DNA from: Marmoricola sp. | GTDB lineage: Bacteria > Actinomycetota > Actinomycetes > Propionibacteriales > Nocardioidaceae | Assembly (NCBI GenBank): GCA_025964775.1 | Contig: JAOPYE010000002.1 | Location: forward strand, 1 to 64,000 | Reading direction: 5' to 3' | DNA: 64,000 nucleotides | Shown: positions 17,232 through 26,266 of the stretch, piece by piece | How the letters are laid out: every line of letters starts with the position of its first letter | Position numbering within the stretch: position 1 is the stretch's first letter | Notes under the pieces: generated by a model | Seen by the model: only the letters and a program-made list of their open reading frames with translations | Database searches by the model: none | Told to the model about the DNA's origin: nothing | Program-made: the position numbers and the translations under genes

Positions 17232-19838
17232 TCAGGACCGGCGTCGAGAAGACACCAACAACGTCGGCCCGAACACCGCGCACGGCAGGAGGAACAGGAA
17301 GGCGGCAAGCAGTGCGTAGCGCGTGGCCGCCGTCACGTACGCGTCCGGCGTGATGCCGGCCGAGCCCACCGTCACAGGCGCAGCGGCCTCCTGCCCGCTC
17401 GGCACCTGCGGCGATCCCGGCGGGGACGTGGTCGTCGACCCTGGGGTGCCCCCCGAACCGGAACCGGAGGCGCTCGTCCCGGAGCCGCCGGACGACGTAC
17501 CGGTTGGCGTCGATCCCGATGACGGAGCTGGGGACGGGCACTTCGGACTCGTGACCTCCGACCGCAGCGCAGCCGCCACCTTCGCGGTCTGGGCCTGGTC
17601 GGCCGAACTCAGCGGGGCATACCCGAGAGGGAGCTGGCCCAACCTGGTGCCCTGGTCCTGTCCGCTGCCCGCCGCGTAGTCGAGGAAGGTTGCATCGGCG
17701 CTCAGGTCGGACCCAGCGGTCGCGCACAGGTTGACCGCTGCATAGGTGCGCATCGTCAGCGGATAGCCGCCGGCGACCGCGATCGACGGGTCGATCGCCT
17801 GGACCCCGGTGGTCGGCGTTGCCACCGAGGCACCCGCCAGCTCCTTCGCGATCGACGAGGTCGTGGCCGTCACCCCTGGCGAGGTGTCCGAGGCAGAACC
17901 GACCAGCGCGGCCGTCGGCAACCCGTAGAGCGCCGCCGCCTGGGAGGTGGTCAGCGCGAGCTCGAAGCGGGTGCCGGGGACCTGCGGGCCGACGCTGGTC
18001 GCCTGCGGAGGAGTGAGGGTCGCGTCCCAGTTGGTCTTCTTGCCGGAGTTGGCGGCCACCGTCTTGACCGCGCCGTCGGTCAGGTCGGCGCCGTACGGAC
18101 GCATGTCCAAGGTTCCGTAGCCGGGCGCGGGCCAGTCACCGGTGCGGAACGTCGACGCGTCGTTCTTCGGGAACGAGTTGACGGTCGTGTCGGTACCGAG
18201 GTTCAAGCCCTGGTAGGCGGTGTTGATCGTCGCGCCGTCGACGGTCTGACCGTTCAGGAAGTTCCTCGCGTCCGGGTCCGAGCGAAGCCACGCCCAGACC
18301 TGGCTGGCGGCATCGGAGTCGCCGAAGGGCACGATCAGGCCATCAGGCACCTGCGTCGGGTAGAAGTACTTGAAGTCCGGGTTGAGCGCGAGGAAGTCCG
18401 GGTCCTGGAGCAGGCTGTCCGGATTGGACGACGGCACGCTCGGGTTGACGCCGTGACCGTCACCCGGGGTGTCGGTCCGGTAGGACTGGGTCAACAGCTT
18501 GGCGATGATCAGCGGGGTGAGCCGGAGATTCGTGACCAGTGTCCCGTCGGCTCCGAGGTCCGGATTCGCCGAGTTCGGGGTGTAGTGCTTGTCGATCAGG
18601 TAGCTCACCACGATCCCCGAGGCCGCGACGGGCGCGTAGTCGATGGTCCGGGTGCCGGCCGTGGCCGCGTCGACCGGGCCGGCCAGGAAGCTCATCGCCG
18701 TGCCTCCGGAGATCAGCGCGGATCGCGAGAGGCTGTCGGTGATCTCGGAGTAGCCGAGCGTGGTGCCCTTCCCGCACAAGGCCGCCTGCCACGAGTTGAA
18801 CGCGGCCGAGACCAGCTCACTGCCGGCGGTGCGTACCGCGGCCGCGCCCAGCTGGCAGCTCGCGCCGATCGGCGAGAAGGTCAGCGGAACCTCCACCCGG
18901 TCCTGCCAGGCGGTCGACGACAGCGGGGACCCGGCGACGTAGTTGTAGTTCGCGCCGTACCCCGCGGATTGCGGTTCGGACGAGGCGAGCTCGCCGTTCA
19001 GGTTGTACTCGCCGCGCGGTACCACCACCAGCCAGCAGGTATCGCCGGCAGCCGCGTAGGCCGGGTTGCCGCAGCCCAGGTACGGCGCCGACAGCGCGCT
19101 CTGCAGGCTGAAGATGTACTGGCCCGAGCCGTCCGAGGCAGTCCGTGCGTACGACACCTCATTTGACTGGGCGGTTCCGTACGGGGGCAGGTTGTACTGG
19201 TCGTTGGTCCAGCCGAGCGCGGACTTGTTCGGATCGGTGATCGACCAGAACGGGACCGTGCACCCGGGACTCTGGCCGAACTGGGCGTGGGTGAACTCTG
19301 CCGTGCAGTTGCCCGACGGCAGCTGCTTCGGGTCGGTCTGGGAGCCGGTGAGCAGGTCGCGGGAGGCTGCGGACAGACCCATCTGTCCGGCGAGCGATGC
19401 GTTGGGGGTGCCCCACTGGCACTGCTGGGGCGTCGGACCCTTCGAGTTCTTGCTCGCCCAGCACTGCATGATCTGCATGTAGTTCTGCGGCGCCCCACTG
19501 CCGCCGGTCGGTGTCGCGCCGGTCCAGGACACCTGCAGACCCTGGTCCGTGAGGTCCTGGGTCTGGGACACCGATACCTGGAGGTTCCCGTAGAGCGACT
19601 GGTTGGGGTCGCCCGGATCGGTGTGGGTCGCGTCGACGTAGGCGGGGTCGTACGTGCTGCGGCCCGTGGTCCATCCGACCGTGGTGGCACTCGACGTCGT
19701 CGTCGTCGCAGGGTGCTGGGCGCCGCGGGAGCCCACGGCCATCGCTGAGGAGAACCCGCCGAGGCAGAGATCGGCCACGAGCAGGACCGCGGTGATGTAC
19801 TTGCGACGCCCGCGCATGAGCCAGGACGTCGAGATCAA
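17232..19838 (-). CDS. large secreted membrane-anchored protein of the Pst cluster, copy 1
   Basis: 868 residues. A TTG at 19838 overlaps the pstS stop (TTGA) and has GGAGG about seven bases upstream; an ATG at 19817 is the alternative. After the signal anchor come VSVSQTQDLTDQGLQVSWTG and IMQCWASKNSKGPTPQQCQWG, then Cys-paired segments, and a C-terminal half with LLTQSYR, DPDFLALNPDF and VWAWLRSDPDARNFLNG that looks like a distant substrate-binding fold. It ends with a Ser/Gly/Thr-rich linker, one transmembrane helix and SSRRRS. The 923-residue protein at 30306-33077 is its paralogue. No enzymatic function can be assigned; an exported partner of PstS is inferred from the operon. Confidence 0.72.
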   Translation of the reverse strand: MISTSWLMRGRRKYITAVLLVADLCLGGFSSAMAVGSRGAQHPATTTTSSATTVGWTTGRSTYDPAYVDATHTDPGDPNQSLYGNLQVSVSQTQDLTDQGLQVSWTGATPTGGSGAPQNYMQIMQCWASKNSKGPTPQQCQWGTPNASLAGQMGLSAASRDLLTGSQTDPKQLPSGNCTAEFTHAQFGQSPGCTVPFWSITDPNKSALGWTNDQYNLPPYGTAQSNEVSYARTASDGSGQYIFSLQSALSAPYLGCGNPAYAAAGDTCWLVVVPRGEYNLNGELASSEPQSAGYGANYNYVAGSPLSSTAWQDRVEVPLTFSPIGASCQLGAAAVRTAGSELVSAAFNSWQAALCGKGTTLGYSEITDSLSRSALISGGTAMSFLAGPVDAATAGTRTIDYAPVAASGIVVSYLIDKHYTPNSANPDLGADGTLVTNLRLTPLIIAKLLTQSYRTDTPGDGHGVNPSVPSSNPDSLLQDPDFLALNPDFKYFYPTQVPDGLIVPFGDSDAASQVWAWLRSDPDARNFLNGQTVDGATINTAYQGLNLGTDTTVNSFPKNDASTFRTGDWPAPGYGTLDMRPYGADLTDGAVKTVAANSGKKTNWDATLTPPQATSVGPQVPGTRFELALTTSQAAALYGLPTAALVGSASDTSPGVTATTSSIAKELAGASVATPTTGVQAIDPSIAVAGGYPLTMRTYAAVNLCATAGSDLSADATFLDYAAGSGQDQGTRLGQLPLGYAPLSSADQAQTAKVAAALRSEVTSPKCPSPAPSSGSTPTGTSSGGSGTSASGSGSGGTPGSTTTSPPGSPQVPSGQEAAAPVTVGSAGITPDAYVTAATRYALLAAFLFLLPCAVFGPTLLVSSRRRS

Positions 19839-21505
19839 CGTGCGGCCCTCCGCCGCAGCAGCACGACTGCGGGCGGTGCCACGACCATCAGGAACAGGCC
19901 GACGAGGGCAATCCACACAGCCCATCGGGAGAACGTCGAACCCTGGTTCCCACCGACCTCGACGGGCGAGGCCGCCAGGGCCGTGCACTGTCCGGTGTCC
20001 TGATCGCACGAGGTCTTGCCGTCGGGGTTCAGCAGGCTGACCACGTTCGAGCCGCCCGCCGCGGGGCCGGTGGTGCCGGACCCGGCCCCGGTCCCGGTCG
20101 CTCCGGGAGTGGCACCCGCTGTCGGAGTGCCTCCGGTCGAGGTGGGGGTCGAGCCGCTGCCAGTACTGCTGCCACTGCCGGTGCTGTGGTTGCCCACCGA
20201 GTTGTTGTCCGACTGACCCGACGTGCTGGAGGACGCCGCGCCCTTGACCGGCTTGCCGTAGACGCAGCCCGCAGCGGCGCCCTTCCTGTCGCACAGGTCG
20301 GGGTAGAGCGCGTTGACAGCCAGCGTGTTGACGCCGGTGGAGGAGAACGTCGGGTTCTTGCAGGACTTGATGTCGATGCTCTTCACGACCGCGCCCGGGA
20401 TCGCCTTCACCTGGGCCAGGCCAGCCTGCACCAGGTTGATCGGCAGCGGCGAGTAACCCAGGGTGGGCGCCGACTGCTGGCCCGCGCAGAGTGCGTAGTC
20501 GACGAACGCGCCGAGCGTCGCACCCTTCGCCGAGGTGAAGCCGTTCTGGAGGGCGGTCGGCACCACGAAGTACGAGTAGGAGGAGATCGCGTAGGCCCGC
20601 GGGTCGGTGTCGGTGTAGACGGCGTCGAGGTCCTGGGTGAGATAGGTGTCCGGGTTGGTCTTGTCGGAGTTCACCTTGGCCTTGAGCAGCGCGACCGCCA
20701 CGTTGGACGCCGTCGGGAGCACGTAGAACCCGGCCGCGTTGAGCACCTTCGCCACCGGGTAGCCGCTCTGCAGGGCGTAGGAGTACTCGACGTAGCCGAT
20801 CGAGCCGACGTTCCCGGCCTGCGCCACGAATCCGGCGACGCCGTTGTCTCCGGACTTCGCCTGCTGCACCGTCGGGTCGTAGCTCGGGCACTGGGTGAAG
20901 AACGACACCTCGCCACAGGTCCACACGCTCGGGAACTGCTTCTTCATCCAGAGGGTGAACTGAGCCGTCGAGCCTGAGCCGTCTGCTCTCACCACGGGCG
21001 TGATCTTCAGCGGGGGCAGCGCGACACTCGGGTTGTCGGCCTTGATCTTCGCGTCGTTCCACAGGGTGATCGAGCCCTTGAAGATGCCGGCGATGGTCGG
21101 GCCCGACAGCTTGAGGTTGGTCAGCCGCTTGCCGCCGACCGACAGGTTGTACATCAGTGCGGTACCGCCGGCGACGTCCGGGACGTAGGCGAAACCGCGG
21201 CCCGGTACACCGGGCGTCGTCCCCTTCACGCCGTACGGAACGTCCGAGGCAGCGAAGTCGTCGCTGCCGTTGGCGTAACCGGTGAGACCGGCGACCGATC
21301 CGGTCGGGGCGAAGTTCACCTTGATGCCGGAGTTGACCACGCTCGCGCGCCAGTCGTCGATCGCGTTCGCCGCCCAGGACGAACCCTCACCGGTGATCGG
21401 CGTGTAGGAGGCGGCCTCGGCAGCGGGGAACCCTGTTCCCAGGCACACGGCGGCCGCGCAGCTCAGCGCAGCGATCAGCAGGACGGACAAGTGGCGACTA
21501 CGCAT
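19835..21505 (-). CDS. pstS: phosphate-binding protein PstS-like with C-terminal membrane anchor, copy 1
   Basis: 556 residues from ATG at 21505, with GGAG five bases upstream and an 8-bp overlap with pstA. A Sec signal peptide without a lipobox Cys is followed by a PstS fold: ITGEGSSW, PTGSVAG, FAASDVP (Asp88 matching the phosphate-specific Asp of E. coli PstS) and RADGSGSTAQF (Arg173). After about residue 400 a Ser/Gly/Thr linker leads to SCDQDTGQC (about 499-507), one transmembrane helix and the tail LLRRRAAR. Anchoring by a C-terminal helix instead of a lipid is unusual for a Gram-positive PstS. It is in an operon with pstC and pstA copy 1. Confidence 0.88.
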   Translation of the reverse strand: MRSRHLSVLLIAALSCAAAVCLGTGFPAAEAASYTPITGEGSSWAANAIDDWRASVVNSGIKVNFAPTGSVAGLTGYANGSDDFAASDVPYGVKGTTPGVPGRGFAYVPDVAGGTALMYNLSVGGKRLTNLKLSGPTIAGIFKGSITLWNDAKIKADNPSVALPPLKITPVVRADGSGSTAQFTLWMKKQFPSVWTCGEVSFFTQCPSYDPTVQQAKSGDNGVAGFVAQAGNVGSIGYVEYSYALQSGYPVAKVLNAAGFYVLPTASNVAVALLKAKVNSDKTNPDTYLTQDLDAVYTDTDPRAYAISSYSYFVVPTALQNGFTSAKGATLGAFVDYALCAGQQSAPTLGYSPLPINLVQAGLAQVKAIPGAVVKSIDIKSCKNPTFSSTGVNTLAVNALYPDLCDRKGAAAGCVYGKPVKGAASSSTSGQSDNNSVGNHSTGSGSSTGSGSTPTSTGGTPTAGATPGATGTGAGSGTTGPAAGGSNVVSLLNPDGKTSCDQDTGQCTALAASPVEVGGNQGSTFSRWAVWIALVGLFLMVVAPPAVVLLRRRAAR

Positions 21506-22763
21506 CGGAGCTCCGGGTGGCTGTCGGTGATGGTGTGGCAACGTCGGACGTCGCTGGTCTGAAGCTGGTCACCAGGCCGGCGACGAAGCCGCGTACGGCC
21601 TTGCGTTGCTGCCGGCGCCGGGCCCGCTTGGCGACGTCCTGCGAGCCGACGATGCGGGCGGAGACGAAGAGGATGAGCACCAGCAGCATCAGGACGACCG
21701 CCGTGCCGAAGCCGCGAGCGACCATGGTCGGCTCGGGGGACTTCACGAACTCGAACACAGCCAGCGGCAGCGAGACCATCGGGCCGGTGAGCGGGTTGCG
21801 GTTGAGGGAGGCGGTGTAGCCGGCGGTCAGGAGCACCGGCGAGGTCTCACCGATGCCGCGTGCCGTGGCCAGGATGATCGCTGTCGTCAGGCCGCCGCGG
21901 GCTGTGGGCAGGACGACGTTGAGCACGGTCCGGAACTGCCCGGCGCCGAGCGCGAGGCTCGCTTCCTTCAGTGTCGAGGGCACCAATCGGAAGACGACGT
22001 CGGCCGCCCGGATCATGATCGGCAGCATCATCACAGTGATCGCCAGGCCGGCAGCAAGGCCGGACTTGTCGAATCCCAGCACCAGGATGAACGAGGACAG
22101 GATGAACAGGCCGGCGACGATCGAGGGCAGCGCGGTCATCGCCTCGACGATGGTGCGGGTGAACCGCGCGAACGGGCCCGGGACCTCGGTCAGGAACAAT
22201 GCCGCGGTGATGCCGAGCGGGATGGTGATGGCCAGTGCGATCGAGATCTGGATCAGCGTGCCCACGATCGCGTGCGACACTCCCCCGCTGGTCAACGGGT
22301 CGAGCGGGCCGGTCGTGGTCATGTCGCGGGTGAGCAGGTTCGAGTGCACGACCGCCGAGCGGCCACGAATGACCGTGTAGGTCAGCACCGAGGTCAGTGC
22401 GAGCACCAGCACGAACGCGCCCGACTGCACGAGCACGGCGACGACCCGGTCCACCACGACCGAGGGCGGCTCGTCGAGCCAGACCAGCAACGCGTAGATG
22501 GCGAGGAACAGGGCGTAGGTCACCAGGAAGAAGGCCAGGAACCCACGGATCGGTGCGATCTGGCCGGAGATGACCGTGGCCAGCGCGAGGGCGGCGAGAA
22601 CAGCGCCGATCAGCGACAGCGCGTCCCCGATCCGGACACCGCCGGTCTGCCGGCGTACCTGTGGCCCGCTCACGACCTCGGCGTCTGCCTGCGGCAGGTA
22701 CGTCGTCGGCTGCTCCACGTCCGACCGCTGCTCCGCTGCCGGTTGCTGCGGGATCGTGCTCAA
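21498..22763 (-). CDS. pstA: phosphate ABC transporter permease PstA, copy 1
   Basis: 421 residues. A TTG at 22763 overlaps the pstC stop (TTGA) and is preceded by GGGAG at good spacing. It is longer than the usual ~300 residues: an N-terminal tail of about 60 residues and two extra hydrophobic helices precede the permease core. The core has MTTTGPLDPLTSGGVSHAI, the EAMTALPSIVAGLF region, and the ABC-contact EAA-like loop EASLALGAGQFRTVLNVVLP. A basic C-terminal tail follows the last helix. It forms the membrane channel with PstC for phosphate import. Confidence 0.93.
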   Translation of the reverse strand: MSTIPQQPAAEQRSDVEQPTTYLPQADAEVVSGPQVRRQTGGVRIGDALSLIGAVLAALALATVISGQIAPIRGFLAFFLVTYALFLAIYALLVWLDEPPSVVVDRVVAVLVQSGAFVLVLALTSVLTYTVIRGRSAVVHSNLLTRDMTTTGPLDPLTSGGVSHAIVGTLIQISIALAITIPLGITAALFLTEVPGPFARFTRTIVEAMTALPSIVAGLFILSSFILVLGFDKSGLAAGLAITVMMLPIMIRAADVVFRLVPSTLKEASLALGAGQFRTVLNVVLPTARGGLTTAIILATARGIGETSPVLLTAGYTASLNRNPLTGPMVSLPLAVFEFVKSPEPTMVARGFGTAVVLMLLVLILFVSARIVGSQDVAKRARRRQQRKAVRGFVAGLVTSFRPATSDVATPSPTATRSSDA

Positions 22764-23767
22764 CTGCTTGCTCCCGACCGTGACCGTGCGACCACCGAGG
22801 AAGCAGCGAAGTTGATCAACAGGGTGATCAGGAACAGCGTGAGTCCGGCCGCCATCAGCGCCGAGAGACCGAACGAGTTCGACTCGGCGAACTGCAGGGC
22901 GATCAGGGACGAGACCGAGATCGCCCCGGACTGGAGGATGTGGGGCTGGATCGTGAAGACCGGCGAGATGATCATGTACACCGCGATCGTCTCGCCGAGT
23001 GCGCGACCGAGCCCGAGCATGGTGCCGCCGATCATGCCGCCCTTGCCGAACGGCAGCACGACAGTGCGGATCACCCCGGCCTTGGTGCCACCCAGGCCGA
23101 GCGCTGCTTCGCGCTCTCCGACCGGCACCTGCGAGAAGACCTCGCGCATGATCGAGGTGATGACCGGCGTGATCATCATGCCGACCACGAGCCCGGCGAT
23201 CAGTGTCGAGGAGGTGAACAGGGTCAGCGAGGAGATCGGTTGGTGCCCGTCGACGCCCTTGACCTTGAAGATCGGGATCCACCCGAAGTGCTGGGCGATC
23301 CAGGCTGCGACCGGCGCCAGGCGGCTCTCCAGGAAGAAGAACCCCCACAGCCCGTACACGACGGACGGAATTGCTGCCATCAGGTCGATGACACCGATCA
23401 GGATCGTCTTCATCCGGCGGGGTGCGTACTCGGTGATGTACAGGGCGGTGGCGGTGGAGAGCGGGACGGCGATCGTGACCGCGACCAACGCGATCAGGAC
23501 GGTGCCCACGAGCAGGGCAGCCACTCCGAAGTGCCGGCCGTCCGGGTTCCAGGCCTGGGTGGTGAAGAACGAGAAGCCTGCCTGGTGCAGGGCCGGGGCC
23601 GCCTTGATGGCCAGGAACGTGCCCACCAGCAACATGATGAGCAGGACGGTCACGCCGCCGGCTGAGGCCACGCCACGGAACAGCTTGTCGGGAAGGTCCC
23701 GGACAAGCTTGATCTTCCTCGGCTGATCGACTTGTTCCTCGACCGCCCCCTCAGTCACCCCATGCAC
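22760..23767 (-). CDS. pstC: phosphate ABC transporter permease PstC, copy 1
   Basis: 335 residues from ATG at 23767, about 40 bp after a PHO-box-like repeat. Six transmembrane helices, the IDLMAAIPSVVYGLWG block and the EAA-type loop EREAALGLGGTKAGVIRTVV with PFGKGGMIGG are intact. It pairs with PstA to form the phosphate channel driven by PstB. It is the first gene of the unit pstC-pstA-pstS-868-residue protein, with start-stop overlaps throughout. Confidence 0.94.
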   Translation of the reverse strand: MHGVTEGAVEEQVDQPRKIKLVRDLPDKLFRGVASAGGVTVLLIMLLVGTFLAIKAAPALHQAGFSFFTTQAWNPDGRHFGVAALLVGTVLIALVAVTIAVPLSTATALYITEYAPRRMKTILIGVIDLMAAIPSVVYGLWGFFFLESRLAPVAAWIAQHFGWIPIFKVKGVDGHQPISSLTLFTSSTLIAGLVVGMMITPVITSIMREVFSQVPVGEREAALGLGGTKAGVIRTVVLPFGKGGMIGGTMLGLGRALGETIAVYMIISPVFTIQPHILQSGAISVSSLIALQFAESNSFGLSALMAAGLTLFLITLLINFAASSVVARSRSGASS

Positions 23768-23806
23768 TGGTGCAGCATGGGGAAGTGTGGATACCAGTTG
23801 GGGGGT

Positions 23807-23828
23807 GATTGGTAAACGGAGGGTGAAC
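23807..23828 (-). promoter_or_regulatory. PHO-box-like direct repeat upstream of pstC copy 1
   Basis: On the minus strand the 11-bp units GTTCACCCTCC and GTTTACCAATC follow each other, 40 bp upstream of the pstC start in the 85-bp gap after the 183-residue gene. It is the best match in the window to the actinobacterial PhoP consensus (GTTCACC, four bases, GTTCACC). It implies a phosphate-starvation promoter internal to the supercluster. Confidence 0.7.
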
Positions 23829-23852
23829 TGTGCCGCGCACGAGCGCGGGAAC

Positions 23853-24404
23853 TCAGGTGATCTCGTGCACCTTCGTGCGGACGTGGGCTCCTGCCACCAG
23901 GGCGGCGAGGCTGGCGCGCGGGTCTGTCACGCGGACCAGGTGGTGATGGGGAAGGCCCACGAAAACAGGCACGTCGTTGTCGCGCACCACCCACTTCGGA
24001 ATGGGCTCGGAGGGGGCGAACCCGAACGAAACCGTCAGCGCTGCGGCCCGGCTGGAGACCTGACGGGCACTCTCGATCGCGTCGGCGACGTTGCCGCGCG
24101 GCTGTGCGGTCAGCGCCAACGATCGTTGACGGACCGCTATCCGCCAGAAGACGCGCGAACTCCCCCGATCGGCGTCAACACCCACCGAGCCCAGGTGCTC
24201 GACCCATTGCTGGATCAGCGGAACCGCCGTGTGGTTGCTCTGGGTGAACATGAACCGCACCTGTTGGTCGCCGGTGCCGAGCGGGTGGCCCAGCCGACTG
24301 TGCGCGACCGCCCAGCCGTGCAGCAGGCCACCGTCGACCCAGAACAGCTCGTTGTCGGCAACCTCTGCCGGCACCGACGGGGCAACACCAGGTAATGAGT
24401 TCAT
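23853..24404 (-). CDS. hypothetical protein of the Pst cluster
   Basis: 183 residues from ATG at 24404, which overlaps the pstB copy 2 stop as ATGA; the overlap and the codon use support a real gene. No signal peptide or transmembrane helix is visible, so it is probably cytosolic. Segments such as LFWVDGGLLHGWAVAHSRLG and VRFMFTQSNHTAVPLIQQW do not match a family I know. In classical operons pstB is followed by phoU, which is all-helical and about 220 residues; this protein does not have PhoU's paired helix motifs. A regulatory or structural partner of the transporter is possible but unproven. Confidence 0.65.
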   Translation of the reverse strand: MNSLPGVAPSVPAEVADNELFWVDGGLLHGWAVAHSRLGHPLGTGDQQVRFMFTQSNHTAVPLIQQWVEHLGSVGVDADRGSSRVFWRIAVRQRSLALTAQPRGNVADAIESARQVSSRAAALTVSFGFAPSEPIPKWVVRDNDVPVFVGLPHHHLVRVTDPRASLAALVAGAHVRTKVHEIT

Positions 24405-25309
24405 CCGAACCGTCCTTCCACGTAGTCCCGGGTCCGTTGGTCCCGGGGAGAGCCGAACATGTCATCGGTGGGTCCTTGCTCGACGATCACGCCGGGCTGG
24501 CCCTGCGCCGCGAGGAAGAACGCACAGCGATCCGAGACCCGGGCTGCCTGCTGCATGTTGTGGGTCACGATCACGATCGTCACCTGGCCGCGCAGCTCGC
24601 CGATGGTGTCCTCGACGCGCCTGGTCGAGGTGGGGTCCAGCGCCGAGCAGGGTTCGTCCATGAGGAGGACATCGGGCGAGATGGCCATGGCCCGCGCGAT
24701 GCAGAGCCGCTGTTGCTGCCCGCCCGAGAGACCGCCGGCGGGCTGGTGCAGCCGATGGCGGACCTCCTCCCACAACGAGGCCTTGCGCAACGAGTCCTCG
24801 ACCAGGAAGTCCTTGACCACGCGGTCGGCCCTCACCCCGGTGAGGTCGAGTGCCGAGATCGCGTTCTCGTAGATCGACATCGCCGGGAAGGGATTGGGCT
24901 TCTGGAAGACCATGCCGATCCGCCTGCGTGCCGACGTCACCCGCTGATCAGCGGCGTAGATGTCCTGGTCGCCCAGCATCACGCGACCCGACATCGACGC
25001 TGCCGGCACCAGCTCGTGCATCCGGTTGAGGATCCGCAGGAACGTCGACTTGCCGCAGCCCGACGGTCCGATCAGGGCACTCACCTGGCCGGTCGGCATC
25101 GTCAGGGACACCCTGTCCAGGACCTTATGATCCCCGAACCACGCGTTGATCTCCTCTGCCCGCAGCTCGGTGGCCACGCTCGAGCCGCGAACTGCGCTCA
25201 GCACCGCCAGGGGCGACGTGTCCGCCGGCCGCCAGCCCGACCGGCGCGGGGCAACGCTCGACGGCGGCGCCGGCGGCAGCGCGATTGCGGTCTCGGAAGG
25301 CAGTGACAT
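24401..25309 (-). CDS. pstB: phosphate ABC transporter ATP-binding protein, copy 2
   Basis: 302 residues from ATG at 25309. Walker [11 protein letters not shown]-loop [14 protein letters not shown], signature [14 protein letters not shown], Walker [12 protein letters not shown] and [13 protein letters not shown] are intact and very close to copy 1. A Pro/Ser-rich N-terminal extension of about 50 residues precedes the ABC domain. It stands 15 bp after pseudosortase copy 2, the same sortase-like-then-pstB order as copy 1. It presumably powers PstC/PstA copy 2, although cross-pairing between the two sets is possible. Confidence 0.95.
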   Translation of the reverse strand: MSLPSETAIALPPAPPSSVAPRRSGWRPADTSPLAVLSAVRGSSVATELRAEEINAWFGDHKVLDRVSLTMPTGQVSALIGPSGCGKSTFLRILNRMHELVPAASMSGRVMLGDQDIYAADQRVTSARRRIGMVFQKPNPFPAMSIYENAISALDLTGVRADRVVKDFLVEDSLRKASLWEEVRHRLHQPAGGLSGGQQQRLCIARAMAISPDVLLMDEPCSALDPTSTRRVEDTIGELRGQVTIVIVTHNMQQAARVSDRCAFFLAAQGQPGVIVEQGPTDDMFGSPRDQRTRDYVEGRFG

Positions 25310-25324
25310 GACAGGACTCCAGGG

Positions 25325-26266
25325 TCAGAGAAGATTCGGGAGGAGGTCGCAGGCCCGATCGGCGCATGCCAGGGACGTGACCAGGATCAGCGGGGTGAAG
25401 ACCAACCACGCCGCGCGCCGGTCCCAGAGCTTCCAGGCGAAGGCGGCACCGACGGCCAGCAGAACGAGCAGCTCCATCAGCCAGGACAAGCTGACCAGAC
25501 CGCTCCTATCGCTCGCGAGAGGCTTCTCGCTGGCTCCGACGCCATCCGGGGCGATCGCCGCCGTCGGCCGCGGAAAGCCCTTGCTGACCAGGGCCGCGTC
25601 GACGATCAGGTCGCCGCTGGGCATGAACGGCACACCGCGCGCCGTGACGAGGGTCAGTCGCCCTTGGTCGCCGCTGAGCCCGGGCAGCTTGATCGTGGCA
25701 GTGCGCTGCCCGATCACTCGGTACCGGGCGATGCCCTGGCCGGTGGTGATCGAGATCGAATCACCCGCGACCAGTCGATCGAGATGAGCGAACACTCCCC
25801 CGTACGCCGCCTGGCGCCCCATCAGCACGACGACCCCGGGCTGCCCCGGCAGGGGCGTGTCGCGGCGATGCCCGACACCCTGCTTGGTCTGGGCTGACCC
25901 GGTACCTTCGACCACGACCTCGTTGATGCCCAGCGTGGGGATCTTCAGGAGGGCCACCGGGGTGCCGAGCGCGACAAGCTGGCCCCTGACGTCGGTCTGG
26001 CCGACCGGGGTCGACCCTTCCGCGAGCGACAGCCGGAGCTGGCCGTAGAGCCGGTGCTGGGCCGTCCAGTGCTGGAACTGACTGACGCAGGTCAGGTTGA
26101 ACACCACGCAGAGCAGCAGGAGTGCGAGCAACGAGAGTGCGTACGACACGACCATCGTGCCTGCACCCGGTGGGGTGCGCGGGACTCGTTCCAGCCGGAT
26201 CCGGCGCCGGCCGCGGTCCTCCTGGGCCGTGTCCACGGGCCTCTCATCCGTCGCCTGGAGGGTCAT
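25325..26266 (-). CDS. sortase-fold membrane protein lacking catalytic residues (pseudosortase), copy 2
   Basis: 313 residues from ATG at 26266, overlapping the upstream pstS stop as ATGA. One N-terminal helix (about 38-58), an extracytoplasmic sortase-like barrel (about 100-230) and C-terminal helices ending LLPNLL repeat the layout of copy 1. KIPTLGI, GVGHRRDTPLPG and LTLVT are kept, but the catalytic His is Arg151 (MGRQ) and the catalytic Cys is Ala209 (TLVTAR), the same two replacements as in copy 1. Conservation of the fold with loss of both residues in two diverged copies suggests selection for a non-catalytic role. Confidence 0.8.
   Translation of the reverse strand: MTLQATDERPVDTAQEDRGRRRIRLERVPRTPPGAGTMVVSYALSLLALLLLCVVFNLTCVSQFQHWTAQHRLYGQLRLSLAEGSTPVGQTDVRGQLVALGTPVALLKIPTLGINEVVVEGTGSAQTKQGVGHRRDTPLPGQPGVVVLMGRQAAYGGVFAHLDRLVAGDSISITTGQGIARYRVIGQRTATIKLPGLSGDQGRLTLVTARGVPFMPSGDLIVDAALVSKGFPRPTAAIAPDGVGASEKPLASDRSGLVSLSWLMELLVLLAVGAAFAWKLWDRRAAWLVFTPLILVTSLACADRACDLLPNLL

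Noticed and set aside
17232..21062. Apparent 1276-residue fusion of the large protein with an upstream domain
   Set aside because: The first part is an out-of-frame shadow of pstS; the true start is at the TTGA overlap at 19838.
14148..26266. Active sortase with LPXTG substrates in the cluster
   Set aside because: Neither copy has the catalytic Cys or His, and none of the neighbouring C-terminal tails has an LPXTG-like motif.
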